This document shows positions 11,461 to 22,810 of a DNA stretch of 64,000 bases, piece by piece. The notes under the pieces were generated by a model, which made no database searches, was not told the DNA's origin, and was given only the letters and a program-made list of their open reading frames with translations. Positions within the stretch are counted from its first letter, which is position 1, and the number at the start of each line of letters is the position of its first letter. Both the position numbers and the translations under genes were made by a program. The stretch is from assembly GCA_945910005.1 (NCBI GenBank), contig OX246747.1, forward strand, positions 33,522,293 to 33,586,292. The letters are read 5' to 3'. The DNA is from Isoperla grammatica. Its lineage: Eukaryota; Arthropoda; Insecta; Plecoptera; Perlodidae.

Positions 11461-11934
11461 CAAATGTGCCAAATTTTAGTTCGATGTTGTGATTATAGAG
11501 GTCAGGGCATCACACGGAACCACCTCGTAACAAGTGTTTCATCAAATTGTTACAAAGGTTACTTGTAAATTACTATTACTATTATATAACAACAATAAAA
11601 ACTATTACCACTTACAGCGGCCAGTATAATTATTTTTAATACATTCAGTGAATTAAATTATAGTAATTTTTATATTTAAGATTATTATAGTAATTATTAT
11701 TATTACGACATAACAATTACGAATTAATTTTCAGGTAGAGGAAAATAGTTTTTAAATGTTTATTAATTACGGAAGTGGAACATTTCACTACTGTCATTAT
11801 AAAACATCATGAAAAAATAGACTCTTATAAACTTTTTGGTAGGTGGGCATTCATGTGAAGAATTCAATTAATTTAATTTCTTCTTTTTTAATTACATTGT
11901 GCCAATTATAAACAAATTAATGAATTTGTATTTT

Positions 11935-12115
11935 TAGTATACCCACTCGGTTGCAAGAATCGATCTTCATTGGGGGACATTTATACAATTTATTATGTGC
12001 CTCGTTGTTATGACGCCTCCAAAGTTACCGTGTACATGTGCAGCACCAAATAGATGGATTAATGTCAAGTTGTAAAGTTAAAAACCGCAGCCCGAAACGG
12101 GAACTCAACTCTGGA
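11935..12115 (-). mobile_element. SINE S1b, degraded
   Basis: In - orientation it matches the 58790-59020 copy: acccactcggttgcaagaat, tgggggacatttata, ttatgtgcctcgttgttatg, then cagcccgaaacgggaactc where the B-box-like segment is partly decayed. Confidence 0.6.
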
Positions 12116-14094
12116 TTTTCTTAATTGGAAGTAGAAATAAATTTCCAAAAAACCAAAGTCCTAAAGACTTCACAAACATTCCCTTTATTATTGTTATTTT
12201 TACACAGTGCCCATTGACAGCGCACAGAGTATAAAAAATAACTAAAAATGCATAACACAATTTTAATCTAAAAATGAACTTCCTGTAAAATACAAAAACA
12301 CAGTTTTTTCTGTGTGTAAGGTCTATAGCTTTCTGTGAATCCCTGACGCTAAAGTACAAATCACATACTTTCTTTGAAGTGAACTTGCCCTAGTATTTAA
12401 TGTTGTTATGTAACCTAGTGTCTAGGATGGGTGGTTATTGTATTGTTATAAAGTCTGAGCCAGCGAGGAGTTAGAAAGTGTGAAACTGGCGCTAAAAACA
12501 CTACCCGTACTGTTCCAGTACTCCACCACTCGGCGGCGCCACAGAACAAGTGAAACCTACTTTTTACCGCCGAATCGAAGGACAATCTTGAATTCCGTTT
12601 CCGTTTCCGGGTGTTTAAAATAACGCACATCTGTCGGAAAGCAGAAATTATGGTGAAATTTATGGATATTAAAAAAGTTGTTCTTTTTCTTGTTGACAAC
12701 ATTCTGCATTTTTATTTAGAAGAGGAAGTAAACTTTAATGATGATGGTTTTCGGGCTCAATTTCCATAATTTTTTTTAAATATAAATTAAATTTCTAAAT
12801 AAAAAAAAAACGACGAAGAATTGTTTGTTATTGTATATTTTTAAAAGTTGGAGGTTTTATAGGACGATGATTCTAACTCGGTTTCGATTTTTCATGTGTA
12901 TTTATAAATAACGAAAAAAATGTTTGTACCAAAACCAAAAAGAATTATTCTTGTATACATTTTTATTTTTCGAGTTATGGGGATGTGACGGCACTTTTAG
13001 TGTATACATACTATCAGTAATAATGGATATCTTTCTAATAGTGGTGCGTATTTTAATCAAATCAAATCTCATTAGTTTTTCAATACTCTTTTTTTAAGAA
13101 AAAATTAATTTTGTTCATAATATTATTGATTCACATTTAAAACAGATGATAATAACAACCTTTATTCGGTCTCTGAAGCCATAGCTGTTGCCGTAAGACA
13201 CAGAATAACATACAATACTTCTCTCAGAACGAAAATCGAACCTAATTACAATTAAAAATACAATTTATATATAAACTAAACAAATACCGAATATACGAAT
13301 ACCGGCAACTACAATATTATGTTTTAATTTAAAATCCACCCGATCTTCCAAATCTTAACAAAACAAACAATAACCAATTATCTAGAATTTAAATCCCTAA
13401 CAAACTTGATCTTGTAAAATTCACCTTCCTTCCTAAATACAACCTAATTCCATTTATCGCAAAAACAAACATTGTCAAGCCTCACTGCTTTACGTGAATG
13501 CATCAAATTAAATAAATCACCAACCAACTACGACTAAATCCCACAATTATCCGCAATGACTCATGAAATTGTCACTACCACCACAACAACAACAACGTAA
13601 ATAAAATGCAAATAACATAGCCCGTATATAAGGAAGTCCATCCTAACCCGGAAATACGCAACAACTTTTTTCTTTTCTTGTTCTCCTTCTTTATATTATT
13701 AATTTTTTGTTTTATTTTCCTACACCGTCACAGTTTGAAGAGTCTGGTTTTCTCCGCTGCAACATTCCATCGTACGTACAGGCTGGTATCAACCAACCAA
13801 GTCTTGTTTTCGTTTACAAACTAGTACACCAAACATTTCGGCAAGTTCCTTCGCACCCGGAAACAAAGTTTAATTAATCACTTTAATATTGAAAACTTCC
13901 TGTAACGACTGGTAGGCCTACTTAAATCATTGGTATGTGTATGTGTATATACTTGGTTGTTATAAGCCAGGGGGCGTTGAGTACTTCAAACAAGAACTAG
14001 GTTCTGAGAGAGTGATCAAAGAATCGTTATTTTAAAAGAAGTTATTCTTACGTTTTGTTAAGGAAGGTTGTGGAAGGTTGGATTGATTATGGTA
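12116..14094. other. Long spacer, nothing firmly recognised
   Basis: About 2 kb of mostly A+T-rich DNA. A 95-codon - strand frame at 12415-12702 has no recognisable motif and no splice context, so I do not call it a gene. A GC-richer patch lies near 12500-12560. Confidence 0.4.
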
Positions 14095-14470
14095 GATTAC
14101 ATAACATTGCGTAAGGTTAGTTAAGTTTTGGTTAGGTAAGGTTAGGTTATGAAAAGTTAGGATAGGTTATGTAGGTGAGATAGATGTTAGGTTAGGTTGT
14201 GAAAAGTTAGAGCAGGTTAGGATAGGTCATAAGAAGTGACGTTTAATGTTTACGTTACGCTTAGATGATATAATTATCTTATATTAAACGTTATGTAAAG
14301 TTAAATCAGATTACTTCTACTACTACTACTATTATTTTATGTTAAGATTAGGTTGTATATTAGGTGTGATAGATAGTTAAGGTCATATTTTGTTAGGCTA
14401 GGTTAGTTTTAATAATAGTTTAGGTAGTTCTAGCCTAGGCCAAGTCAGACAAGGTAAGGCTAGGCTAGGA
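14095..14470. repeat. Degenerate TTAGG-like interstitial tract
   Basis: The stretch is rich in imperfect ggttaggtaaggttaggtt motifs, densest at 14110-14230 and again near 14395-14470. TTAGG is the usual insect telomere repeat (established knowledge). Here the units are widely diverged and mixed with gaaaagtta blocks, so it is at most an old interstitial remnant. Chance G/T-rich sequence is possible. Confidence 0.35.
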
Positions 14471-15316
14471 AATATGTAGATCCGTATTAGAGTGATTCCG
14501 TGTTGGTAAAAGGTGACGCACAGGAAAACCTAACAATAATTAATATATAAATAGACTTTCCAGTATCGATTCTAAAATATTTCAACGCAGCCTATTGCTA
14601 AACGTGCAGAACATTTCTAAGTCTGGATTTACAGAGAAGTTTAACTTCTAAGCAAATCTTATTGATATAAATCATGACTATGTCGTTCTGCAAACTAACT
14701 TGTGAACATAAAGTCATTTATATCAACAATAAAATATAATATTTGATTCGTGAATGTGGATGAAGAACTATATGAACAGCAATTATATATATCTCTTAGA
14801 TGTGCTTAACTAAGGCCCGAATGCACAGATGTTGCCTAGGTTAGGGAATTCCCTGATAGTCAACGAGTTGGTTTTATGGAAAAGAACATCCATTCTAATA
14901 AAACAATCACTCAGCAACCCTAGCGATCCTCCAACTAGGAGACGTTTCTGCATCTGGGCCTAAGACAACTCAAGAGTTTTGCATCTAGGCCGAGTCGGAG
15001 TAATTCCGTTCGGCGGATGTTCCGTTGCAAGGTCACCCAAGGACACACGCGGACATCCCGTCTGTCGCCATGTTTGTTTTTACTTTCGTTGATTGAGTTA
15101 TGCATGTTGTGTGCTCGCGTTTAGTTTCACCTCACGGCCATAACCTGATCGACATTAATTAGAGGTGAACTTTTCGTTCGGATGCTTTGGCAAGGTCCAA
15201 TGGTTTAGCACAACGATTAGGCTGGACAGTTTCGTGCACGGATATTGTGGTTTGTGACGCATAGGCTATACAAAAACAATTTGGGTACCTACTCATTTCC
15301 TACTGCATACAAAATT
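14471..15316. other. Spacer, nothing recognised
   Basis: Mixed-composition sequence. A moderately CpG-rich part near 14990-15240 (gagtcggagtaattccgttc) has no attached coding frame. Confidence 0.4.
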
Positions 15317-15525
15317 AGTCTATATATATTTATTTATTTATTTATTTATTTAAGAATTGGCCCCATACAGCATATTATGCAATTTTACAGTGACCAGTGT
15401 ACAAGTGACGAATAACAACGATGCAAGATGATTATGATGAAGGGAGGAGGGGAAACCCGGTACCGGCTGGTAGCCTACTCCTGTCGAAAAGTACCAAGGG
15501 GACCATCGGGGGGCATATAAATGGA
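15317..15525 (-). mobile_element. SINE S3 3' fragment
   Basis: A (TTTA)n start is followed by gaccagtgta, then gatgaagggaggaggggaaa, ctactcctgtcgaaaagtac and caaggggaccatcgg. The same order occurs at 31310-31545 and 46310-46516. Poly-T on the + strand left edge means the element lies on the - strand with an A-rich tail. Confidence 0.65.
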
Positions 15526-16129
15526 ATATTCTCGTTGTAAAATGTATTGGCTACATTTATATAGAAATAAAATAAAATTCTAGGTCTCATATTATTTCTT
15601 AAATTGAATTTTTGATAGCGATCATGATAATATTTTATAATTTATTAAAAATATATTCTACTAATACTAGGTGGAGAACCCAGGTTATTCCACCAAATAA
15701 CCATCCAACTGACTAACAATTCTGAAAATACAGATTATAGTGTCGGTATGTATAGTTTGCCACGACTGGGGATCGAACCCAGACCACAACCTTACAGACG
15801 ATTGACATATTATATTCATACATTATCAATGAGCTCATTTCAATGCATACGCTTTTTATTTAAATAAAAAACATCCAAGTTAATGAACCTTGTATTTTAT
15901 TATTAATTATCAGAATATAATAATGGTCAACACAATTAAATGAGAGTTTTTTACTTTTATAATTTAAGAAGGTAAGAATGACTATAAAACGTTCCTTGAT
16001 CTACTGAAACTTAACATAAATATAGTCACTCTTGAAAAGGTTAACGGGAGAAAATGAGTTTGGCAATACCTTGACATGCAAGTATCACATATACCACACA
16101 TATATCACATATACCTCAAAGATTTTTTT
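15526..16129. other. A+T-rich spacer with a decayed tRNA-like box
   Basis: Near 15760-15790, cacgactggggatcgaaccc on the + strand is the complement of a pol III B box, so a decayed - strand SINE head may be here. Nothing else is recognisable. Confidence 0.35.
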
Positions 16130-16290
16130 GTGGAAAGGGGAAAGTAGGAGAGCGAGAGGAAACGGGAACGGGGACTATGTGGACTGCATTTCGTCTTACT
16201 TCTCCCCCTCGACCTGTCCGACTAGGGTGGCCTGACCAGAAGCATAATATGCTTCTACCAGGATAGCTCTCGAGCACGCAAAACTGCCCA
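16130..16290. repeat. Dispersed repeat R, copy 1
   Basis: The order gtggactgcatttcgtctta, cttctccccctcgacctgtc, tagggtggcctgaccagaag is shared with 17405-17550 (same strand) and, inverted, with 17975-18095. Three copies within 2 kb establish a repeat family. Its class is unknown. Small open frames on both strands here are incidental. Confidence 0.7.
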
Positions 16291-16554
16291 CGCCGTAACA
16301 TGGGCATGTAGACAATAATTTGAGATATTATTGACATTGTCTAATTGTATCCATGAATAAAATCAATTTTGCATCGTTTTGTTAGAATATCTCAAGTCTC
16401 TAGATTCTAATAATACCATACCTCACAATTCTAAACATTAATTATTGAATACAACTTTAAACATAGGTACAAAAACTCTTTACAAGCCATTTGGATCGAG
16501 CACTAATAAACCTTTTTCAGCATTGATCTAAAACCCTTAAATAAATAAAATAAA

Positions 16555-16605
16555 CTAAACTGATTTGCAGTGGGGGACTTTAATTTAAAGATAGAGCTAA
16601 TCACG
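16555..16605 (-). mobile_element. SINE S1 fragment
   Basis: A short piece of the S1 tail in - orientation (ctgatttgcagtgggggact then ttaatttaaag). It is flanked by sequence with no other recognisable content from 16291 to 16888. Confidence 0.55.
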
Positions 16606-16888
16606 GCCCTCTAGATCTTTAATGACAACAATGCACAACATAGAAAAATTCACCTCAACATAACCATGACATAACTATCAAGGACCCAGAGCTAATCACG
16701 GCTTTCTAGAACAATTCTGAAAATCGTCTATTGGCCCCTCAAAATAGACTAGACGCATTCTGGTGGCAAGAAAATAAACTACTATAAGGATGAGTTTATC
16801 TGTCAATTGTTCATTGTTGCTTTATTGTTAAATCATCAATGGCGCAGATAAGGGTGTTGCTTAGCAGCGCTATCTATGTGTTAGTTTG

Positions 16889-17037
16889 AGGTTGGAATTC
16901 ATAGTCGGCCCCTACACCTAGGGGCGCCCATTGTTACCTAGGTAACAATTGTTTGCATGTTATTGCCCATAAACAAAACAAATCCATAGCAACAATGGGT
17001 TCCCCTAGGTGTAGGGGCCGACTATTAATTCCAACCT
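16889..17037. mobile_element. MITE, family C, 149 bp, near-perfect foldback
   Basis: Left arm aggttggaattcatagtcgg, then cccctacacctaggggcgcc. The right arm is the inverse: ctaggtgtaggggccgacta, then ttaattccaacct. The flanks share tga or tgag on both sides, suggesting a 3- to 4-bp target duplication. Related copies are at 28568-28695 and 37800-37945. Confidence 0.75.
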
Positions 17038-17404
17038 GAGTCTCCAATTGTGAATGTAGTATGTTAATGTTAACGTATACTGGACAACTGATAAAAGTGA
17101 GTTTCTTCGTCCATGACCAGTTATCACTGTTAATTCTTCTCTCTGGAGAAACCCCTCATTAGTATGAGTGCCTCGTTAGTATGAGTGAGACAAAGTGTCG
17201 ATTCAAAGCTGGACATGATAATGATGACGTCATTATTTAGTATGATGAAGACGAGCTGCTGTCGACAATGAAAGTGACAACGTGTGGGTGCAATGACGCA
17301 TCACCTGCCGGAGCTTTCTTGCTACTGAAAGTTTTAGTATTATTTACCTTTCTTGCTTTAGAAAAGCTTTTTAATATTATTTTTTGTAAAAGAGTATTCA
17401 GTTA

Positions 17405-17550
17405 TAGGGGTCAGTAGGAAGGCGGGAAGGATAAGGGAAAGGGTGGAAAGGGGGAGGATGTGGACTGCATTTCGTCTGGCTTCTCCGTCTTGATCTAGGG
17501 TGGCCCTACCAGAAGCATACGCTTCCGCTGGCATATATATATATATATAT
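17405..17550. repeat. Dispersed repeat R, copy 2, ending in (TA)n
   Basis: Same core as 16130-16290 (gtggactgcatttcgtctgg, ctagggtggccctaccagaa, gcatacgcttccgctgg), followed by about 18 bp of alternating TA. Confidence 0.7.
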
Positions 17551-17664
17551 GAAGAATTGATAAATCTGAAACTTTGTTAACAAAACGTTATCAGCTAGAG
17601 AATGAATTTAAATATTTGATTCCAATACTGAATTTTTTTAGTGTAATTTCTGTAATTAATTAAT

Positions 17665-17820
17665 TAAATAATTTATCTGCCCCCGTACCAACTATACAGT
17701 CGGGTAGGGGGTGGAAGGTTCCCACCATCACTTAGGCCTCGGGTCTACCTAAGCCATGCTTGACGCTTCATCCCTTTTCTTCCTTTGTCCGGCTGAAATA
17801 AATTCTTCTATATCTTCTTA
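17665..17820 (-). mobile_element. LINE 3' end fragment
   Basis: Shares ccaactatacagtcgggtag, gggttcccacc-like and gccatgcttgacgcttca blocks with 8881-9195 and 22650-22810, in the same order. It is the non-coding 3' end of the LINE on the - strand. Confidence 0.55.
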
Positions 17821-17974
17821 ATTAATTAAATAATAATTGTAATGATAGCAGATTATATTACTTTTTAAATCTATTGTTTAGCTGATGCAATCCAAAATTC
17901 CAGGTATCGGTTGCATTTTTAAAGTTTTGAAGCGTTCTCATATGTCAATAAACACGTGTACTAGTGAGTTATAC

Positions 17975-18095
17975 CGAGAGCTATGCCGGCGGAAGCGTAT
18001 GCTGCTAGTAGGGCCACCCTAGCCGGACAGATCGAGGTGGAGAGGTAAGACGAAATGCAGTTTACATCCTCCCCCTCTCCACCCTTTCCCTAATA
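17975..18095. repeat. Dispersed repeat R, copy 3, inverted
   Basis: In reverse complement it matches repeat R at 16130 and 17405 (ggcggaagcgtatgctgct, agggccaccctagccggac, gacgaaatgcagtttacatc). Copies 2 and 3 are head-to-head across about 430 bp. Confidence 0.7.
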
Positions 18096-18099
18096 CCCA

Positions 18100-18260
18100 C
18101 ATTACACGGTTCAATACTTTCGTCAAACTTATTGAATTCAAGGACAAAAAAAGCATCAATTAATATAAGCTATATTGTTGCAGTTTTATACCAAATTGTT
18201 TCCGATTCGCTTTTGTTCTTGAATTCAATAAGTTTGACGGAAGTATTGAGTCGTGTAATG
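18100..18260. mobile_element. Foldback MITE, 161 bp
   Basis: Left arm cattacacggttcaatactt, then tcgtcaaacttattgaattc. The right arm is the inverse: gaattcaataagtttgacgg, then aagtattgagtcgtgtaatg. The arms are about 45 bp around an A+T-rich loop. Confidence 0.75.
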
Positions 18261-18324
18261 TCAGCATTATCCTCCCCGCCCTCATACAGACCCCTTTCCT
18301 CCAAACACCCACCATCATCCTCAT

Positions 18325-18400
18325 ATTTCACCCACTCATCGTCTCGATTAGCCAAGTTGCACAAAATATTAGACGTTAAGTACAAATATCAATCAATCAA
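18325..18400 (+). mobile_element. SINE S2 fragment
   Basis: Carries tttcacccactcatcgtctc, gattagccaagttgc and tattagacgttaag, then the tail caatcaatcaa. The copy at 54815-54895 has the same order. It abuts MITE B at 18406. Confidence 0.55.
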
Positions 18401-18405
18401 CAGTA

Positions 18406-18668
18406 TGGGGAGACGTAACAAGTGCACAGAGAGCGTTGCGAGCGATTCGGCCAACAGTCACTGAATATTGGATATACACAACTTTCAACAATAAGAATTT
18501 CCAAATAATTTAAAAATTATTTGACTTCTTTGGAATCTATGTATATTTTCCCAATAATAATTAGTGCACTGCCTTCTGGAGAGGTTTTCGGTGACTTCTA
18601 TCAGGCAGAGCTCAGTGGCCGGAACGCTCGAAGCGCTGCAGTGTAGTCGTTTGTTGTACGCCTCCCAA
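18406..18668. mobile_element. MITE, family B (TA target), copy 1
   Basis: Left end tggggagacgtaacaagtgc; right end gtttgttgtacgcctccca, its inverse. It is inserted at TA (18404-18405; TA again at 18669-18670 with one extra A). It matches, in opposite orientation, the copy nested at 35385-35648, including tcggccaacagtcactgaat and cggtgacttctatcaggcag type blocks. TA duplications are typical of Tc1/mariner-like elements, but the termini do not settle the superfamily. Confidence 0.75.
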
Positions 18669-19102
18669 TAGTCGGGCCATTATTTCCGACATGTGAAGCA
18701 AGAGATTAGATAGAGATGACCAAATAGCTCAGATAGATTCTCGATAAAGATGACCCAACTGTTTGCAAAGAGCTTATGTGCTGAATACACAAACCTATAG
18801 AAACAAGGTGTCTGAAGAGACAATGAGTTATACAGTAGTGACAACGGCTCGACTATCTACATGACACTCATTGATTACGATCCGTGCGTAGATACTGACG
18901 GTGTTTGGCGACCCGCCCAGTAGCTGACAGGAATACAAAATACGGTTTCACAAAGAACAACAATGGTTTTGTGTAAAACGTGGGCCTACATAAATGAAAT
19001 GTTTTGGCGTTGTTGCAAGATGTCCGAATTGGTATGACCCTGAGTGATTGTTGTGTGAAGCGAGGTGGCTCTGTTTAGGAGAGATGTGTGTGTTCTTTGT
19101 TA
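18669..19102. other. Spacer, nothing recognised
   Basis: No open frame, repeat or RNA gene that I can support. Confidence 0.4.
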
Positions 19103-19608
19103 AAAGCGAAGGGTACCTCTATCAAATTAAATATCGATCTTTGATTAGTTATCGCTCACTCGTCGATGGTGTTCGAAGCCTACAGGGTTGGTTAAGTCAC
19201 TTTGAAGTCCCCCACTGAAAATCAGTATTTGTTACTGAGTGGGTAGACTCTAAATGTGAATTTATTTATTTATTTATTTAAAGAACATTTTCATTTTTTA
19301 ATTATATCTCAAGAATGCTATCCGAAATCGAAAATCTCAGTCAAAAACGCACTGAGTTATAGTAAGCCCTACAGACTAAATGAAATTTTATAACCATTAG
19401 CGTAGTTTTTCTAATTATTTAATCGATAATAAGTAATAAAGACCATACTAATTATCATGTAAAACACATTTAGAGCGTTCAGTATGTAGGGCTAACTAAA
19501 CCACAGTGCGCTGTTGATTCAGATTTTCGATTTCGAAGTCCATTCTTGAGATATAATTTAAAAACGGAAATTATGTGCAGTTTTTGACGTAGAGGTACCC
19601 TTCGCTTT
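19103..19608. mobile_element. MITE, family M, with a SINE S1 tail nested inside
   Basis: The left end aaagcgaagggtacctcta and right end tagaggtacccttcgcttt are exact inverses. Sub-terminal arms (aattatatctcaagaatgct against cattcttgagatataattta) and an inner pair around cctacagactaaatg also match inversely. At 19124-19282 a + strand S1 SINE 3' fragment (tcactcgtcgatggtgttcg, gagtgggtagactc, TTTA tail) splits the left arm. Related pieces are at 51941-52190 and 59085-59455. Confidence 0.75.
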
Positions 19609-20499
19609 GGGTAGCTTGCAATATTAATAAAATACCCCTCAAATTAACGGCATTTTAATGATATTTTGACAACGCTTCAAGATTTTGAAAAAGTGATTCA
19701 TGTACCAGAGATTTAGTTTTGTATCCGTTAAACGATAATAAAAGCAAAAACAATTAATTAATTAATTTGTTACAGAAATATAATCGTAGCACAACAGAAA
19801 ACCTAGAATCATTATCTTTCGATTTTGACCTCTGACCTATAATATAGAGAAAACATGTTATGTGTCAATGATGTGATAATTTGACACGCGCATAAAACTT
19901 ATGAATCAAAGTCTGTCTATTTCTCTCCAACTGATAAGAGATTCTTCTTCTTGAATAAAATGTTCCACTTGTAGAAGTGGGTTGATCATTCACGCTAATA
20001 ATAATACAGCGATCACATTTTATTGTCAGACTTAACACACCAGAAAAAATAAAAATTAACGTTGAAAAGTACATTTTAAGTATGATTTGAAAACTTGCGA
20101 AATTAGTGAAAATAGTGAAAATAGCATCTTAAAAATAACTTCGAAATTCTACTTTTTTACTTTTAAAAGCCAGATTACATTAAAGAAATACTCACGACAT
20201 TTTAATTACGATCTAAATATTAGGGAGTTATCTTGTTCGTAATTTAATCAATTAAAAATGATTTATTTACGTTTAATCATTGTTATTCAATAAATATTGT
20301 TTATGTCAATTACTTGATATTAAATGTATGTATATGTAGTGGCGTCGTGTTTTTATAAGTGTATGAGTTTGTGTGTATACACCATATATGTGATATGTAT
20401 GTATCTCAGTGAGGTAAGTGCTTTATGTGTGTACTGTGTGTCAGATATGACAGCAAGTGCGTTTAGGTATGGGTTGTGTATGTTTGTGTCTGTCATTCT
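19609..20499. other. A+T-rich spacer, nothing recognised
   Basis: No supported gene. The G/T-rich character of the following minisatellite begins gradually from about 20320. Confidence 0.4.
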
Positions 20500-21640
20500 G
20501 TGCGTGACCGAAAGTGTGTTTGTGTGTTTGTTTGTCTGTTATTGTGTGCGTGACAACAGGTGTGTTTGTGTCTGTGTTTGTTTGTCTGTAATTGTGTGCG
20601 TGACAACAGGCGTGTTTGTGTTTGTTTGTCTGTTATAATGTGCGTGGCAACAGGTGTGTTTGTGTCTGTGTTTGTGTGTTTGTTTGTCTGTTATTATGTG
20701 CGTGACAACAGGTGTGTTTGTGTCTGTATCTATGTGTTTGTTTGTGTGTTATTGTGTGCGTGACAACAGGTGTGTTTGTGTCTGTGTTTGTGTGTCTGTT
20801 ATTGTGTGCGTGACAACAAGTGTTTCTGACAGCCTGTGTGTTTGTGTCTGTGTTTGTGTGTCTGTTATTATGTGCGTGACAACAGGTGTGTTGTGTGTTT
20901 GTTTGTCGGTTATTGTGTGCGTGACAACAAGTGTTTCTAACAGTCTGTGTGTTTGTGCCTGTGTTTGTTTGTGTCTGTGTTTGTTTGTTTGTTTGTCTGT
21001 TAATGTGTGCGTGACAAGTGTTTCTGACAGTCTGTGTGTTTGTTTGTCTGTTATTGTGTGCGTGACAACAGGAGTGTTTGTGTCTGTGTCTGTGTGTCTG
21101 TTATTGTGTGCGTGACAACAGGTGTGTTTGTGTCTGTGTCTGTGTCTGTGTGTCTGTTATTGTGTGCGTGACAACAGGTGTGTCTGTGTTTGTGTCTGTG
21201 TTTGATATTGTGTGCGTGACAACAGATGTGTTTCTGTCTGTGTTTGTCTGTTATTGTGTGCGTGACAACAGGTGTGTTTGTGTCTGTGTCTGTGTCTGTG
21301 TGTCTGTTATTGTGTGCGTGACAACAGGTGTGTCTGTGTTTGTGTCTGTGTTTGTTATTGTGTGCGTGACAACAGATGTGTTTCTGTCTGTGTTTGTCTG
21401 TTATTGGGTGCGTGACAACAGGTGTGTTTATGTCTGTGTATGTGTGTTTGTTTGTCTGTTATTGCGCGCGTAACAACAGGTGTGTTTATGTCTATGTTTG
21501 TGTGTCTGTTATTGTGTGCGTGACAACAGCTGTGTTTGTGTGTTTGTGTGTCTGTTATTGTGTGCGTGACAACAGGTGTGTTTGTGTCTGTGTCTGTGTT
21601 TGTTTGTCTGTTATTGTGTGCGTGACAACAGGTGTGTTTA
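20500..21640. repeat. GT-rich minisatellite, variable 45-65 bp units
   Basis: About 21 copies of tgtctgttattgtgtgcgtg followed by acaacaggtgtgttt, spaced by variable gtttgtgtctgt filler. Some units carry the longer variant gtgtttctgacagtctgtgt. Long Val/Cys/Leu-rich frames in all three + frames, and the Thr/Asn/His-rich - strand frame at 21355-21804, are read through the repeat and are not genes. Confidence 0.9.
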
Positions 21641-22329
21641 CGACGCCCAAGACCGGTAGCCAAGACCGCCGCATTGCGCCAACCAACCAACCAGCCCTGA
21701 CATAGACCTTGCCTCACGGTAATAGAAAGGACCGCTCCGACTCCGTAGGTTCTTGCATTCAACTCTCCGAGCATGATGCACGCACAGCGCTTTACGTAAC
21801 TCACTTTCGCCGGTGTTCGGAGCGGAAGGCGCCGTAGCTGAGATTAGGAAGTACATACAGACCAGACATTCCATAATAGCCTAGAGGGGGGACCTCGTAA
21901 AACTATCAACAACCTATTAGTCACTATCTTACAGATCTCGGAGCGTTTGTTTATGTTCCTGCATGGTTGATTAATTCAATATCGATGTGAATAGCTCGAA
22001 AATGTAAGAATTTGTTTTTTCGGGTCAATATTGAATATTAAATTATGCAGGTCTAGATGTTATCATCGTCTTTCAAATCACTGAACTTTTGTTACAGGTA
22101 GGTTTGATTTATAATTAATATACAAATTTTATTCAAAATTGATTCAAGCACCTCGAAAATCTTCGAAAGAATTTGTGTTTTTTGTTCGTATTAATGAAGT
22201 TACATATTATATCACATTTTGAAATGATGAAGGGCAAGATATTATCAAGATACATTTTTTGTAAATGTGTTACGTTTGGATCAAATTCAGTATAATCATG
22301 TCTTTAAATGTAGCTGTAATTTAATTTTT
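21641..22329. other. Spacer, nothing recognised
   Basis: The first 200 bp are GC-richer (gccggtgttcggagcggaag), the rest A+T-rich. No coding or RNA feature supported. Confidence 0.4.
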
Positions 22330-22450
22330 TTTTTTTGCTTTATAGCCCCATCTGGGCCCGGAGAAGAATTTGACCCAGGATGGCCATGCCAATCTAAAAG
22401 GCAACAAAATGAGATCCCCCCTTTCCTTCTCTAAAACCATTTTTAATTAA
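22330..22450 (-). mobile_element. Probable LINE 3' end with A tail
   Basis: The - strand reads ttggcatggccatcctgggt, then gggcccagatggggctataa, then an A-rich tail (poly-T at 22327-22336 on the + strand). The layout is that of a 5'-truncated LINE 3' end. No coding part is preserved, so the call rests on the tail and composition. Confidence 0.4.
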
Positions 22451-22649
22451 TTCCTTCTACCTTTCCTTTTCCTCCAATCCTTCCCCGTCTTCACAATAAC
22501 TGTAGAGTTAATTGTTAAAACAACAAATAATCATTTACGTTTCAAATTTACAACTTTTGACAGAAAACAAATGTTTTCAGAACCGCATTACAAAATTTAA
22601 AAATCAAAACGATTATTGTAACATAGCATTCATTATTCATAAAAAGATC

Positions 22650-22810
22650 AATCAATATCTGACCCTGTACCAACTATAGAGGCGGGTAGGGGGTGTGGGA
22701 GGTTCCCACCATCTCTTGGGTCTCGGGTCTACCTATAGGCCATGCCTGACGCTACACTCCGTTTCTTCCTTTTTCCCAATGACATCTCTTCATCTTCTCT
22801 TCCTTCCTCG
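22650..22810 (-). mobile_element. LINE 3' end fragment
   Basis: Shares gtaccaactatagaggcggg, aggttcccaccatctc, ctcgggtctacctat and ggccatgcctgacgct with 17665-17820 and 8881-9195 in the same order. This is the third copy of the same 3' end. Confidence 0.6.

Noticed and set aside
12415..12702. 95-codon - strand frame
   Set aside because: No motif, no splice sites and no repeat or gene context to support it.
14095..14470. A true telomere or telomere junction
   Set aside because: Units are too diverged and unique sequence continues on both sides.
20324..21804. Several long Val/Cys-rich and Thr/His-rich frames
   Set aside because: They arise from the GT-rich minisatellite and overlap in all frames; no splice or start context.
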